A stretch of DNA of 14,080 bases from Candidatus Nanoarchaeia archaeon. GTDB taxonomy: Archaea > Nanoarchaeota > Nanoarchaeia > SCGC-AAA011-G17 > JAFCDX01. Positions 5,513 through 12,979 of the stretch are shown here, piece after piece. The stretch spans positions 1-14,080 of the forward strand of contig JAQUND010000034.1 in the NCBI GenBank assembly GCA_028717785.1. Direction: 5' to 3'. Position 1 is the first letter of the stretch, and each line of letters opens with the position of its first letter. The notes beneath the pieces were generated by a model. The model worked only from the letters and a program-made list of their open reading frames with translations, made no database searches and had not been told where the DNA came from. The translations under genes were made by a program, and so were the position numbers.

Positions 5513-7003
5513 ATGAAATATATAACATTTCGTAATAAATTAATAAATACTAATAATAAATTAGTTTTATATGATGATTCATTAGATTTGGATGCATTAT
5601 TATTTATAGAAAATGCAGCAATTACGAATCAAATACAAAAAATGGCCATTAATGTTTTTGTTAAAGATTTAAAATCTATTAATAATATTTTACCTAATTT
5701 TGTTAATTTTACAACGCCATCTAATTCCATAATTAAAGCTATTTATCCTTATATTGGAGGTAATGCTACCTCTCATAAATATAATCTTTTAAATCCATTA
5801 GATAGTGATGATGCTTTTAGACTTGATTTTAATGGTACAATAACACATAGTGTTTTAGGTATTAAAGGAGATGGTTCTACGGGTTATTTTGATACACATT
5901 TAATTCCTTCAACTATTTTAACTTTAAATAATATATTTTTAGCACATTATGCTTTAGGCAATTATATTTCTCTAGATAGATATTCATTAGGTGTAAGATC
6001 AAGTACTGATCAAAAATTATTCTTTTCAGGATTAATAAGTGGATATAAAGGGGCTGGCCATTGTTATAATAGTAATTCAGGTTTTGGATATATTGAAAGT
6101 GCGGAATCCTGGCAAATAAAAGATAGATTACAATATATAAATCGTTATAATGGAAAATATAACATTGGTTGTAGAGGTATTAAATCAACTGAAAATACAA
6201 ATACGGGGGGTACACAACCTACTTTATCAATTAAAGGATTATGTATAGATAATGAAGGTACAAAAATATTATTTGATAATCGCCAATATACATTACATAT
6301 TATTGGTAGTGGTTTATCTGATGATGCAATATTAGCATTAAGTAATGCTTGCGATAATTTTCAAAAAAATTTAAGTCGTTATCCTTACAGAAGTCTTATG
6401 GTATTTGATGGGGATTCTTTAACTTATGGATTACGTGAAGGTTGTACAGAATCCTATCCAACTCAATTAGTAAATAAATTTACATTACCAAACACAATTT
6501 TATCTTATAATTATGGAATATCTGGGCAAAAATTATCTGATATGATTACAGATGCATCCTCTCAAATAGATATTTTGTATGATTCAGCAAAAGATTATAA
6601 TATAGTCTTTATTTGGGGAGGTGTAAATGATTTAGGCCTTGAATTGTCTACAACTGCTGAACAAGTATATGATAGATTAAAAACATATTGTCAAGGAAGA
6701 AAAGAAATAGGATTTAAAGTATATGCATTAACAATGTTACCACAATCAGTAATTACATATGTTTCAAGAATTACTTATGAAGCAGATAGACAAATATTTA
6801 ATAATTTAGTAAGAACAGATTTAATTAATTCCGGATATTGTGATGGAATCATAGATATTGCTGCCGATAATAGAATTGGTTTAAGCGGATGTGAGTTAGA
6901 TACAACATATTATTTAACAGATAAAATTCACATGAATAATACAGGATATGGTGTAGTTTCAGATATAGCATATAATAAAATAAAGTTTTTATTTAATCTT
7001 TAA
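5513..7003 (+). CDS. Tail fibre protein with jelly-roll domain and C-terminal SGNH hydrolase
   Basis: The protein has 496 residues. Residues 1-22 repeat the anchor peptide of the other two fibres (MKYITFRNKLINTNNKLVLY). Residues 40-135 match a segment I know from many phage tail proteins (AIYPYIGG-ATSHKYNL, FNGTITHS, GSTGYFDTHLIPS). Residues of about 135-290 look like a beta-rich LamG/concanavalin-type fold. Residues 295-496 are an SGNH/GDSL hydrolase: block I FDGDSLTYG with nucleophile Ser302, block II YNYGISG (331-337), block III GVND (370-373), and block V Asp470 and His473 in DKIHMN. Such domains in phage fibres usually deacetylate host surface polysaccharides, so an esterase acting on the host capsule or LPS is the inferred role. 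It sits one base after the previous fibre gene. Confidence 0.88.
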   Translation: MKYITFRNKLINTNNKLVLYDDSLDLDALLFIENAAITNQIQKMAINVFVKDLKSINNILPNFVNFTTPSNSIIKAIYPYIGGNATSHKYNLLNPLDSDDAFRLDFNGTITHSVLGIKGDGSTGYFDTHLIPSTILTLNNIFLAHYALGNYISLDRYSLGVRSSTDQKLFFSGLISGYKGAGHCYNSNSGFGYIESAESWQIKDRLQYINRYNGKYNIGCRGIKSTENTNTGGTQPTLSIKGLCIDNEGTKILFDNRQYTLHIIGSGLSDDAILALSNACDNFQKNLSRYPYRSLMVFDGDSLTYGLREGCTESYPTQLVNKFTLPNTILSYNYGISGQKLSDMITDASSQIDILYDSAKDYNIVFIWGGVNDLGLELSTTAEQVYDRLKTYCQGRKEIGFKVYALTMLPQSVITYVSRITYEADRQIFNNLVRTDLINSGYCDGIIDIAADNRIGLSGCELDTTYYLTDKIHMNNTGYGVVSDIAYNKIKFLFNL

Positions 7004-7128
7004 ATATAAATGAACAAAAAAATTTACACGTAATAATGTTATATGGGTAAATTCTAAAAGAATAATATGTCTTTCTTTGGGAAAATAATATATTAGATAT
7101 TGAATTACGTTAAAAATTAAATTAAAAT
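7004..7128 (+). other. Intergenic gap in the fibre locus holding gene-end remnants
   Basis: This is the only sizeable gap inside the fibre locus. Its 3' part, read in frame with a TAA at 7111, encodes NNILDIELR-stop. That matches the YILDIELR-stop end of the fibre gene ending at 8836, and the DNA similarity continues to 7128. Its 5' part (7005-7022) shares 18 identical bases with the start of the fucosyltransferase gene (8875-8892), giving a dead MNKKIYT-stop peptide. Two in-frame stops interrupt the middle. I read it as a recombination scar. Confidence 0.6.
7083..7128 (+). repeat. Imperfect direct repeat flanking the third fibre gene (other copy 8806-8850)
   Basis: TTAGATATTGAATTA occurs at 7093-7107 and 8816-8830. 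Both copies are followed by a near-identical tail ending AAATTAAAAT (7119-7128 and 8841-8850). One copy lies just upstream of the ATG at 7129 and the other spans the end of the same gene, so the repeats bracket a whole fibre gene. Confidence 0.7.
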
Positions 7129-7998
7129 ATGAAATATTTAACTTATAGAAATAATAAAATAATATCTTCTAATAATAAGATGGTTTTATATGAACCTTTT
7201 CCCCCAAATGGAAATGAAGTTTTATTCTATACTAAATTCGATTTAGAATCTTCACTATATTTTAAAGATTTAAGTTCATTACAATTAGATGCTTCAGCTT
7301 TAACTACTACAACGCCTTACGATTCTATTGCTTTATCAACTGATATAAGGATTCAAAATATTTGCAGTAGTTCTGGTTGTTTCAATCAATTTTATAATGG
7401 AACAGTTCCTGATGCATCTAACAGTGCTAAAGTTGTATTATTGAAGGATTTAAGTCAGCTTTATTTTGATAATTATATTTTCTCTGATGTATCTAATAAT
7501 TTATTTTTAATTTATTCAGCAGAACAAACTGATAATAATTTAGATATTATATTAGATAAAGTTGAGGCAAGAATTAAGAAATTAAAAACTTGGTATTCCG
7601 ATCCAAAAAATAAATCTGTTTATAGTCATAAAGTTTCGGATAATATTGTAATACCTTCACCTAATTATTATAATAAAGTTATTGCTTATGATATTAGTTC
7701 AAATTCTATTGAAGAATACGCAACCTTAAGTAGTGGAACTTCTGTTGGTTTATCTCTCTTTGGAACTGTATTATCAAATGGACAATTAATTATTTTCCCT
7801 TATAATAGTAAATATATTATACATATAGATTCTATTAATAAAACTGCTAATGAATATGGGGATTTTTCAAGTTTTGCTGCTGGAAGATTTATGACTTCAA
7901 TGAATCAATCTCAAATATTACTTACAGATGGAAGAGTTTTGGGTATACCAAGAACGCCAACTTATTTTGTTTTATATAATCCTATTGAATTCAATTAA
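7129..7998 (+). CDS. Tail fibre with DPINKT-type propeller, N-terminal part (frameshifted gene)
   Basis: The protein has 289 residues in this frame. Residues 1-150 are the anchor module shared with the fibre at 4105. From about 155 a repeat region begins with units YDISSNSIEEYATL (187), IDSINKTANEYGDF (233) and YNPIEFN (283), where the frame ends in TAA. The repeat continues without a break in the next frame (INTFGSLT from 7994), with five more units up to 8836. Between the NPI codons (ending 7986) and the INT codons (starting 7994) there are seven bases instead of the nine expected from the DPI-NKT-VES consensus, fitting a two-base deletion. The intact product would be about 568 residues, like its 468- and 496-residue neighbours. 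The truncated product may be non-functional, the frames may be joined by recoding, or the shift may be a sequence error. Confidence 0.8.
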   Translation: MKYLTYRNNKIISSNNKMVLYEPFPPNGNEVLFYTKFDLESSLYFKDLSSLQLDASALTTTTPYDSIALSTDIRIQNICSSSGCFNQFYNGTVPDASNSAKVVLLKDLSQLYFDNYIFSDVSNNLFLIYSAEQTDNNLDIILDKVEARIKKLKTWYSDPKNKSVYSHKVSDNIVIPSPNYYNKVIAYDISSNSIEEYATLSSGTSVGLSLFGTVLSNGQLIIFPYNSKYIIHIDSINKTANEYGDFSSFAAGRFMTSMNQSQILLTDGRVLGIPRTPTYFVLYNPIEFN

Positions 7999-8836
7999 TA
8001 CTTTCGGTTCTCTTACTAATACTGCTGGTTCTAATAAATTCATGGGAGCTTGTAAAATAAACGATAATTTATATGTTGTTTTACCATGTGATTATAATTC
8101 AATTTTAAATGTTGATCCTATTAATAAAACAGTTGAATCTTATGGATCAATTGGAACAATTGCAAATAAATTTAAATCATATTATAAGATAAATGATAAT
8201 TTAATTTGTTGTGTACCATATTCATCTCCAAATGTATATAATGTTGATCCTATTAATAAAACTGTCGAATCTTATGGTTCTTTAACGGGTAGTAATTTAT
8301 ATGTTAATTCTTTATTACTTAGTTCAGGAAAAATTTTAGCTGTTCCAAATAATGCAACTAATATAATTTTAATTGATCCTATAAATAAAACTATTGATAC
8401 TTTTGGTAATTTAGGTAGTACAAATTTTAAATATCTTGCTAATATTATTGAATTAAATAATGGTCATGTTATTGCATTTCCATCAATGGCAAATTATTTA
8501 ATTGATATTGATCCTATAAATAAATCCATTGAAAATATATATGATTTTGGAAATAGTACTTATAAATTTAATGATGGAGTTAATACAGCTTCAACTGATA
8601 ATATTTTAGTTGGTATTTCAAATAATCAAATTATTGGATTGCCTTTTAATTATCCACAAGTAATTGATTATGATCCTATAAATAAAAAAGTATTTAAAAT
8701 AGGATATTATTCTACAATTTCAGCAGATTCTGCAAAATTTACTAATAGAAGTCCTTTAATTTATTATGGGGATAAAAAGTTAATACAAATAAATTCATCT
8801 GGTTCTAATTATATTTTAGATATTGAATTAAGATAA
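7928..8836 (+). CDS. DPINKT-repeat propeller, C-terminal part of the frameshifted fibre gene
   Basis: The open frame begins at an ATG at 7928, but its first ~20 residues are only the wrong-frame reading of the upstream fibre. The homologous part starts at NSINTFGSLT (about 7988). It carries five strong repeats with cores DPINKTVESYGS (63), DPINKTVESYGS (107), DPINKTIDTFGN (150), DPINKSIENIYD (195) and DPINKKVFKIGY (249). They are spaced 43-54 residues apart, each with a preceding IIxxP or LxxVP strand, as in beta-propeller blades. With the three upstream units this gives eight, and the C-terminal ILDIELR may close the ring. There is no Shine-Dalgarno before 7928 and no separate promoter, so independent expression is doubtful. 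It is best treated as the 3' half of the gene starting at 7129. Confidence 0.75.
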   Translation: MEEFWVYQERQLILFYIILLNSINTFGSLTNTAGSNKFMGACKINDNLYVVLPCDYNSILNVDPINKTVESYGSIGTIANKFKSYYKINDNLICCVPYSSPNVYNVDPINKTVESYGSLTGSNLYVNSLLLSSGKILAVPNNATNIILIDPINKTIDTFGNLGSTNFKYLANIIELNNGHVIAFPSMANYLIDIDPINKSIENIYDFGNSTYKFNDGVNTASTDNILVGISNNQIIGLPFNYPQVIDYDPINKKVFKIGYYSTISADSAKFTNRSPLIYYGDKKLIQINSSGSNYILDIELR

Positions 8837-8879
8837 AACTAAATTAAAATAAACTATATAATTTAATAAAAAATTATAA

Positions 8880-9773
8880 ATGAACAAAAAAAATTTAAAA
8901 ATTTGGTTTGCAGATTTTTGGCCAGAGTGGAAAGATGAAAACTTTATCTTTCCAATTTTAGAAAAATATTATAATATTACATTGGATAAAAATAATCCAG
9001 ATATAGTCTTTTTTTCTATATTCGGTAATAGTCATACTAAATATAAATGTAAAAAAATTCTTTTTATTGCTGAAAATATTAGAAATAATTATAATGAAAC
9101 AATAAAGAATAATATTCGTATAGCTATTAATACAGCTAATTATACTATATCTTTTGATCCCGCAAATGATAAAAATTATAGACTTCCTTTATGGCAAGTT
9201 TATATTTTATTAAAACCCGAGATTAAAGAAAGACTTTTTAATAAAACTATATTAAAAATTGAAGAATTCAAAAAATTTTGTTCCTTTACTGTTTCTAATT
9301 CGTCAAATATGTTTAGAAACTCTATGTTTTATTCTTTATCCCAATATAAATCAATTAATTCTTATGGTAAATTTTTAACAAATGATTTTTCTTTACAAAA
9401 ATTATCAAAAGATAGATATTGGAGAGATGCTAAAGATGAATTTTTCTTAAAAAACCCTCATAAATTTTCTATAGTATATGAAAATACTTTATATCCTTAT
9501 TATTGTACAGAAAAATTAATGGATGCTTTTTTATGTGGAAGTATGCCTATTTATAATGGTTCTAATAAAGTATATGAAGAATTTAATGAAAAATCCTTTA
9601 TAAATGTTGGAAAATTAGGAACTGAAAAATCAATAGAATTAATAAAAGAAATGGATAAAAATGATGATTTATTTTATCAATATTACAAAGAACCAGTTTT
9701 TACTGAAGAACAAAAAAATAAATTAGAAAGTAATTTGTCTAAATTTGAAACCTGGTTAATGAATATCATTTAA
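8880..9773 (+). CDS. GT10 family alpha-1,3/1,4-fucosyltransferase
   Basis: GT10 enzymes transfer L-fucose from GDP-fucose, commonly to GlcNAc in surface glycans. This 297-residue protein has both family signatures. The first is the acceptor-side FIAENIRNNY with Glu65-Asn66 (the catalytic Glu95 region of Helicobacter pylori FucT), followed by TISFDPANDKNYRLPLW (89-105). The second is the GDP-fucose motif VYENTLYPYYCTEKLMDAFL (199-218), with Glu201, Asn202, Glu211 and Lys212, then GSMPIYNGS. It is shorter than H. pylori FucT and lacks heptad repeats. A GDP-L-fucose synthase gene lies about 1 kb downstream, supporting fucose as donor. The start overlaps TATAAATG, without Shine-Dalgarno. It follows the fibre genes directly, so fibres or host glycans are the likely acceptors. 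Acceptor and linkage are unknown. Confidence 0.88.
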   Translation: MNKKNLKIWFADFWPEWKDENFIFPILEKYYNITLDKNNPDIVFFSIFGNSHTKYKCKKILFIAENIRNNYNETIKNNIRIAINTANYTISFDPANDKNYRLPLWQVYILLKPEIKERLFNKTILKIEEFKKFCSFTVSNSSNMFRNSMFYSLSQYKSINSYGKFLTNDFSLQKLSKDRYWRDAKDEFFLKNPHKFSIVYENTLYPYYCTEKLMDAFLCGSMPIYNGSNKVYEEFNEKSFINVGKLGTEKSIELIKEMDKNDDLFYQYYKEPVFTEEQKNKLESNLSKFETWLMNII

Positions 9774-9782
9774 GATAGTATT

Positions 9783-9810
9783 AAAGTTATAAAACTAAAT
9801 ATAACTTTTT
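9783..9810 (+). terminator. Possible weak terminator after the fucosyltransferase gene
   Basis: A perfect 9-bp stem AAAGTTATA (9783-9791) / TATAACTTT (9800-9808) with an 8-base loop is followed by only two more T residues. The stem is AT-rich with one G-C pair, so termination would be weak; it may instead be an mRNA-stabilising hairpin between the fibre-linked genes and the sugar block. Confidence 0.45.
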
Positions 9811-9823
9811 AAATATAATAATT

Positions 9824-10060
9824 ATGGAAATACAAAAAGAAGAAAATTTAAGAAAAAATATTGAAGATGCAATTAATAAAGTATCTGAAGAAAATGAAAG
9901 TAATACTCCCGATTTTATTTTAGCAGAATATTTAATAAATTGTTTAAAAGCTTTTGATTTAGCAACTAAACAAAGAGATAAATGGTATAATGTAAATTTA
10001 GAACCGTGTAATAGTTATTTTTTAAAAACAGATAATTTAGAATCTAAAGTATATAGATAA
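9824..10060 (+). CDS. Small conserved phage protein (SNTPDFILAEYL family), function unknown
   Basis: This 78-residue protein is mostly helical. Its core, AINKVSEENESNTPDFILAEYLINCLKAFDLATKQRDKWY (17-56), resembles a short family I recall from many phages and prophages. There the motif SNTPDFILAxYL, then CLxxF and RxxWY, is conserved; no function is known to me. The last 20 residues are unlike that core and probably variable. It lies 50 bases after the fucosyltransferase gene, behind a weak hairpin, and 3 bases before the next gene, in an otherwise sugar-enzyme block. There is no Shine-Dalgarno. Confidence 0.75.
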   Translation: MEIQKEENLRKNIEDAINKVSEENESNTPDFILAEYLINCLKAFDLATKQRDKWYNVNLEPCNSYFLKTDNLESKVYR

Positions 10061-10063
10061 TTT

Positions 10064-10783
10064 ATGAAAAATACTTTATACATTTATTCTCAAACCCAAA
10101 TAGGGGATCATATCCTTTGTTATTCTATTGTTAAATTTTATGCTAAACAATATGATAACATAATTTTACTTACTCGTGATTTAGGTTCAAGACATATGGA
10201 AAATCTTAGAAGATTATATTCTAGTCTTCCTAGTGTTAGTTTTATTCCTTTCCCTAATCATGAATCGACTCTTTTATTTATAAAATTAAATCAAGATAAT
10301 AATTATTTAATTTTTGGTCATGAAGATTTTGTTAATGCTCTTAATTCAGGCAAAGCAAAACCATTTGATGAACATTTTTATGAAACAGCTAAAGTTCCTT
10401 TTAATAATAAATGGGATGAATTTTATTTTGAAAGAGATTTAGAAAAAGAAAAAGATGTTTTTTATAATAAATTAAAATTAAAAGATGATGAAGAATTTAT
10501 TTTTATTCATCAAGATCCTGCTAGAGAATATTTTATTGATAAAAAATATATAGACAATACAGTAAAACGTATTCGTTTAGAAGATTTACAAGATATATGT
10601 CTTTTTGATTTTTTTTATACTCTAGAAAGAGCTAAAGAAATACATGAAATAAATAGTTCAATGTTAACTCTTATAGATATTATGCAATTAAAAGTTAAAG
10701 GGAAATTATTTTATCACAAATATGTGAGAGGCTCTTTTTATGAACAGCCTCGTTTAAAGTTAAATTGGCAAATAATAGAATAA
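10064..10783 (+). CDS. Heptosyltransferase-like (GT9/GT-B-like) protein
   Basis: The 239-residue protein begins with a GT-B-type first strand and loop, TLYIYSQTQIGDHILCYSIVKFYAKQYDNIILL. The GD after a small-residue loop (14-15) resembles the start of ADP-heptose LPS heptosyltransferases. The middle has HFYETAKVPFNNKWDEFYF, and the C terminus has EIHEINSSMLTLIDIMQL plus KLFYHKYVR, which I associate with glycan-cluster proteins of phages and giant viruses. At 239 residues it is shorter than GT9 enzymes (about 320-350) and could be a variant with a reduced C-terminal domain. A relative starts at 13921 (MKKSIYIFHHLGMGDTLLCN). Three bases separate it from the preceding gene and ten from the next. 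Sugar and acceptor are unknown. Confidence 0.6.
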   Translation: MKNTLYIYSQTQIGDHILCYSIVKFYAKQYDNIILLTRDLGSRHMENLRRLYSSLPSVSFIPFPNHESTLLFIKLNQDNNYLIFGHEDFVNALNSGKAKPFDEHFYETAKVPFNNKWDEFYFERDLEKEKDVFYNKLKLKDDEEFIFIHQDPAREYFIDKKYIDNTVKRIRLEDLQDICLFDFFYTLERAKEIHEINSSMLTLIDIMQLKVKGKLFYHKYVRGSFYEQPRLKLNWQIIE

Positions 10784-10793
10784 ATTAAAAATT

Positions 10794-11720
10794 ATGAAAA
10801 CAGTTTTAGTAACGGGTTCTGCTGGATTATTAGGTAGTGCAGTTGTACGTGCTTATGAAAAAGAAAATATAAAGGTAATAAAGCATACAAGAAAAGATTG
10901 TAATTTATTATCTAAAGAGGAAACTAAATCCTATATTTCCCTAATGAGGGATAATGGAGTAGATACTGTTATCCATTGTGCAGCAGATGTAGGAGGAGTA
11001 TTAAAAAATACTCTTTATACTCAATATATGTTTTCTAATAATTTATTAATTAATAATAATATTATTGATGCATGTCATTTAAGCAGTATACCGAATTTTG
11101 TAAATATATTATCTACTTGTATATTTCCTCAAGAAGCAACTTATCCTTTAACTGTAGATCAAATTAGAGAAGGTTTACCTCATCCAAGTACTTTAGGATA
11201 TTCTTTAGCAAAAAGAATTGGCATGTTAACAGTTCAATCATATAAAAGAGTATTTAATCGAAATTGGATAAATATTGTTCCAACAAATATTTATGGGATA
11301 AATGATAATTTCAATTTAGAAAATAGTCATGTTATTCCTGCTTTAATTAATAAAGCTAATGCCATATCTAAAAGTAATGAAGATTTTGTTATATGGGGAG
11401 ATGGAACTTCTCTTCGCCAATTTATATTTAGCGATGATCTTGCTCAATTAATTAAATGGGCAGAATCCAATTGGCATGAAGATGAACCATTTATGGCAGT
11501 TAATCCAGAAGAATATACAATTACTGAATTATCTTTTATGATAGCTAAGAAATTTAATATTCCTGAAAATCGTATAAAATATGATTTTGCTAAACCAGGA
11601 GGAATACCAAGAATGACTGCATCTACAAATGCTTTTTGGTATCATTTTACTCCATTAGAAAGAGGATTAGATCAAACTATTAATTGGTATAAAAATAATT
11701 ATCAAAATATCAGAAAATAA
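10794..11720 (+). CDS. fcl: GDP-L-fucose synthase (GDP-4-keto-6-deoxymannose epimerase/reductase)
   Basis: This SDR-family enzyme epimerises GDP-4-keto-6-deoxy-D-mannose and reduces it with NADPH to GDP-L-fucose. The 308-residue length is normal. The Rossmann motif is TGSAGLLGS (7-15), followed by AADVGG (63-68) and LSTCIFP (106-112). Catalytic residues fall at the numbers I recall for the Escherichia coli enzyme: Ser107, Tyr136 and Lys140 (YSLAK), with Cys109 and His179 (SHVIPAL) as acid/base pair. WGDGTSLRQF and DD (214-215) complete the family pattern. The preceding pathway enzyme, GDP-mannose 4,6-dehydratase, is not in the window and must come from the host or elsewhere on the phage. The stop overlaps the next start by one base (TAATG), indicating coupled translation with the methyltransferase. 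A GT10 gene nearby would use the product. Confidence 0.93.
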   Translation: MKTVLVTGSAGLLGSAVVRAYEKENIKVIKHTRKDCNLLSKEETKSYISLMRDNGVDTVIHCAADVGGVLKNTLYTQYMFSNNLLINNNIIDACHLSSIPNFVNILSTCIFPQEATYPLTVDQIREGLPHPSTLGYSLAKRIGMLTVQSYKRVFNRNWINIVPTNIYGINDNFNLENSHVIPALINKANAISKSNEDFVIWGDGTSLRQFIFSDDLAQLIKWAESNWHEDEPFMAVNPEEYTITELSFMIAKKFNIPENRIKYDFAKPGGIPRMTASTNAFWYHFTPLERGLDQTINWYKNNYQNIRK

Positions 11721-12979
11721 TGAATTGCAGAATTACCCAAAAACCAATGACGGAATTATTTTCTTTAGGAAAATTATATATTTCGGATTTTATTAAAACG
11801 GAAGGAGATTATAGAGGTATTGATAAACAGGATTTAACTATTATGTTAAGCCCGGAAACTCAATCTCTTCAATTAAAAGAAAATGCAGATAAACATTTAA
11901 TGTATGGAAAATATTGGTATCATTCAGGAACTAATGATTCTATGACAAAAGAATTAAAAGAAATAGCTGAATCTGCTGTCCAATTATCTAAAATTAAATT
12001 GCTTATTAAAATCTTTTTAGATATTGCTTCAAATGATGGAACTTTATTAAGTTTTGTTTCAGATAAAGAATATTTAAAAGTAGGTATAGATCCAGCAGAA
12101 GGGATTTTTCAAAAAAAAGCTAGACACCATTGCGAACCCATTCAAGATTTTTTCTCTAAGGAAGTATATAAAAAACACTATCCAAATGATATTCAAAAAG
12201 CTTCTATTATTACTTGTATTGCAATGTTTTATGATTTAGAAAATCCTAAATTATTTTTAGATGATGTATATGAAGTTTTACATGATGATGGATTATTTAT
12301 TATCCAACAAAGCTATATGCCTCTTATGATAAAACAACTTGCATTTGATAATATTTGTCACGAGCATGTTTTCTATCATTCTTTATATTCAATGGAGTAT
12401 CTTCTTAAAAATTCTGGTTTTAAAATAGTTGATGTTCAATTAAATGATGTTAATGGGGGAAGTTTTAGAATCTATGCACAAAAAGAAAAAGCTAAAATTA
12501 ATTCTTTTGGTTCTTCTCCTTATAGAGATGTTTGTAACATGAGGATTCAAGCATTAAGAGAATATGAGAAAACTTTAAATTTAGATAAAAAAGAAACTTA
12601 TGATGAATTTTGGAAAAAAATACAAGAACTTAAAAAACAAACATTTGATTTTATAGAATCTATTAAAAAAGAGGGTAAAAGTATTTGGGTATATGGAGCA
12701 TCTACTAAAGGAAATACCCTTTTGCAATGGTTTAAGTTAGATAGTAAATATATTGATGGAGCTGCAGAAAGAAGTCCATATAAATATGGTTTAAAGACTA
12801 TAGGAACAGATATTCCTATTCATTCAGATGAAACAATGCGTCAAGTTCATCCAGATTATTTACTTATACTTCCATGGCACTTTATTAATGAATTTAGAGA
12901 AAGAGAATCCGAATATCTTAAAAAAGGAGGAAAATTTATTGTTCCCTGTCCAAAATTTGAAATAATAGGAGGGGAATAA
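11720..12979 (+). CDS. Sugar C-methyltransferase (TylCIII/TcaB9-type), SAM-dependent
   Basis: Members of this family add a methyl group from SAM to carbon of a nucleotide-linked keto sugar, giving branched deoxysugars. The 419-residue protein follows the family's three-part layout. The N-terminal Methyltransf_13-like part (1-70) is normally zinc-binding, but here only Cys3 remains of the usual cysteines. The central SAM-binding fold has FLDIASNDGTLL (99-110), Asp124 in VGIDPA, the catalytic HEH (214-216) and GGSFRIY (246-252). The C-terminal C-methyltransferase domain has WVYGASTKGNTLL (323-335), GTDIPIH and DYLLILPWHF. It is coupled to fcl by a one-base overlap, and the next gene starts immediately after its stop. 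The likely substrate is therefore a GDP-4-keto-deoxysugar, but this is inference. The lost zinc ligands may weaken or change the fold. Confidence 0.88.
   Translation: MNCRITQKPMTELFSLGKLYISDFIKTEGDYRGIDKQDLTIMLSPETQSLQLKENADKHLMYGKYWYHSGTNDSMTKELKEIAESAVQLSKIKLLIKIFLDIASNDGTLLSFVSDKEYLKVGIDPAEGIFQKKARHHCEPIQDFFSKEVYKKHYPNDIQKASIITCIAMFYDLENPKLFLDDVYEVLHDDGLFIIQQSYMPLMIKQLAFDNICHEHVFYHSLYSMEYLLKNSGFKIVDVQLNDVNGGSFRIYAQKEKAKINSFGSSPYRDVCNMRIQALREYEKTLNLDKKETYDEFWKKIQELKKQTFDFIESIKKEGKSIWVYGASTKGNTLLQWFKLDSKYIDGAAERSPYKYGLKTIGTDIPIHSDETMRQVHPDYLLILPWHFINEFRERESEYLKKGGKFIVPCPKFEIIGGE
12967..12972 (+). promoter_or_regulatory. Strong Shine-Dalgarno, the only one in the window
   Basis: AGGAGG lies seven bases before the ATG at 12980, inside the last codons of the methyltransferase gene. 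No other start in the window has a comparable site, so this start is set by a clear ribosome-binding site or by codons for the C-terminal GGE that happen to match one. Confidence 0.6.

Noticed and set aside
7928..7990. The ATG at 7928 as the true start of an independent gene
   Set aside because: Its first ~20 residues are the out-of-frame reading of sequence that belongs to the upstream repeat protein, and no ribosome-binding site or promoter is seen. Repeat homology starts only near 7988.
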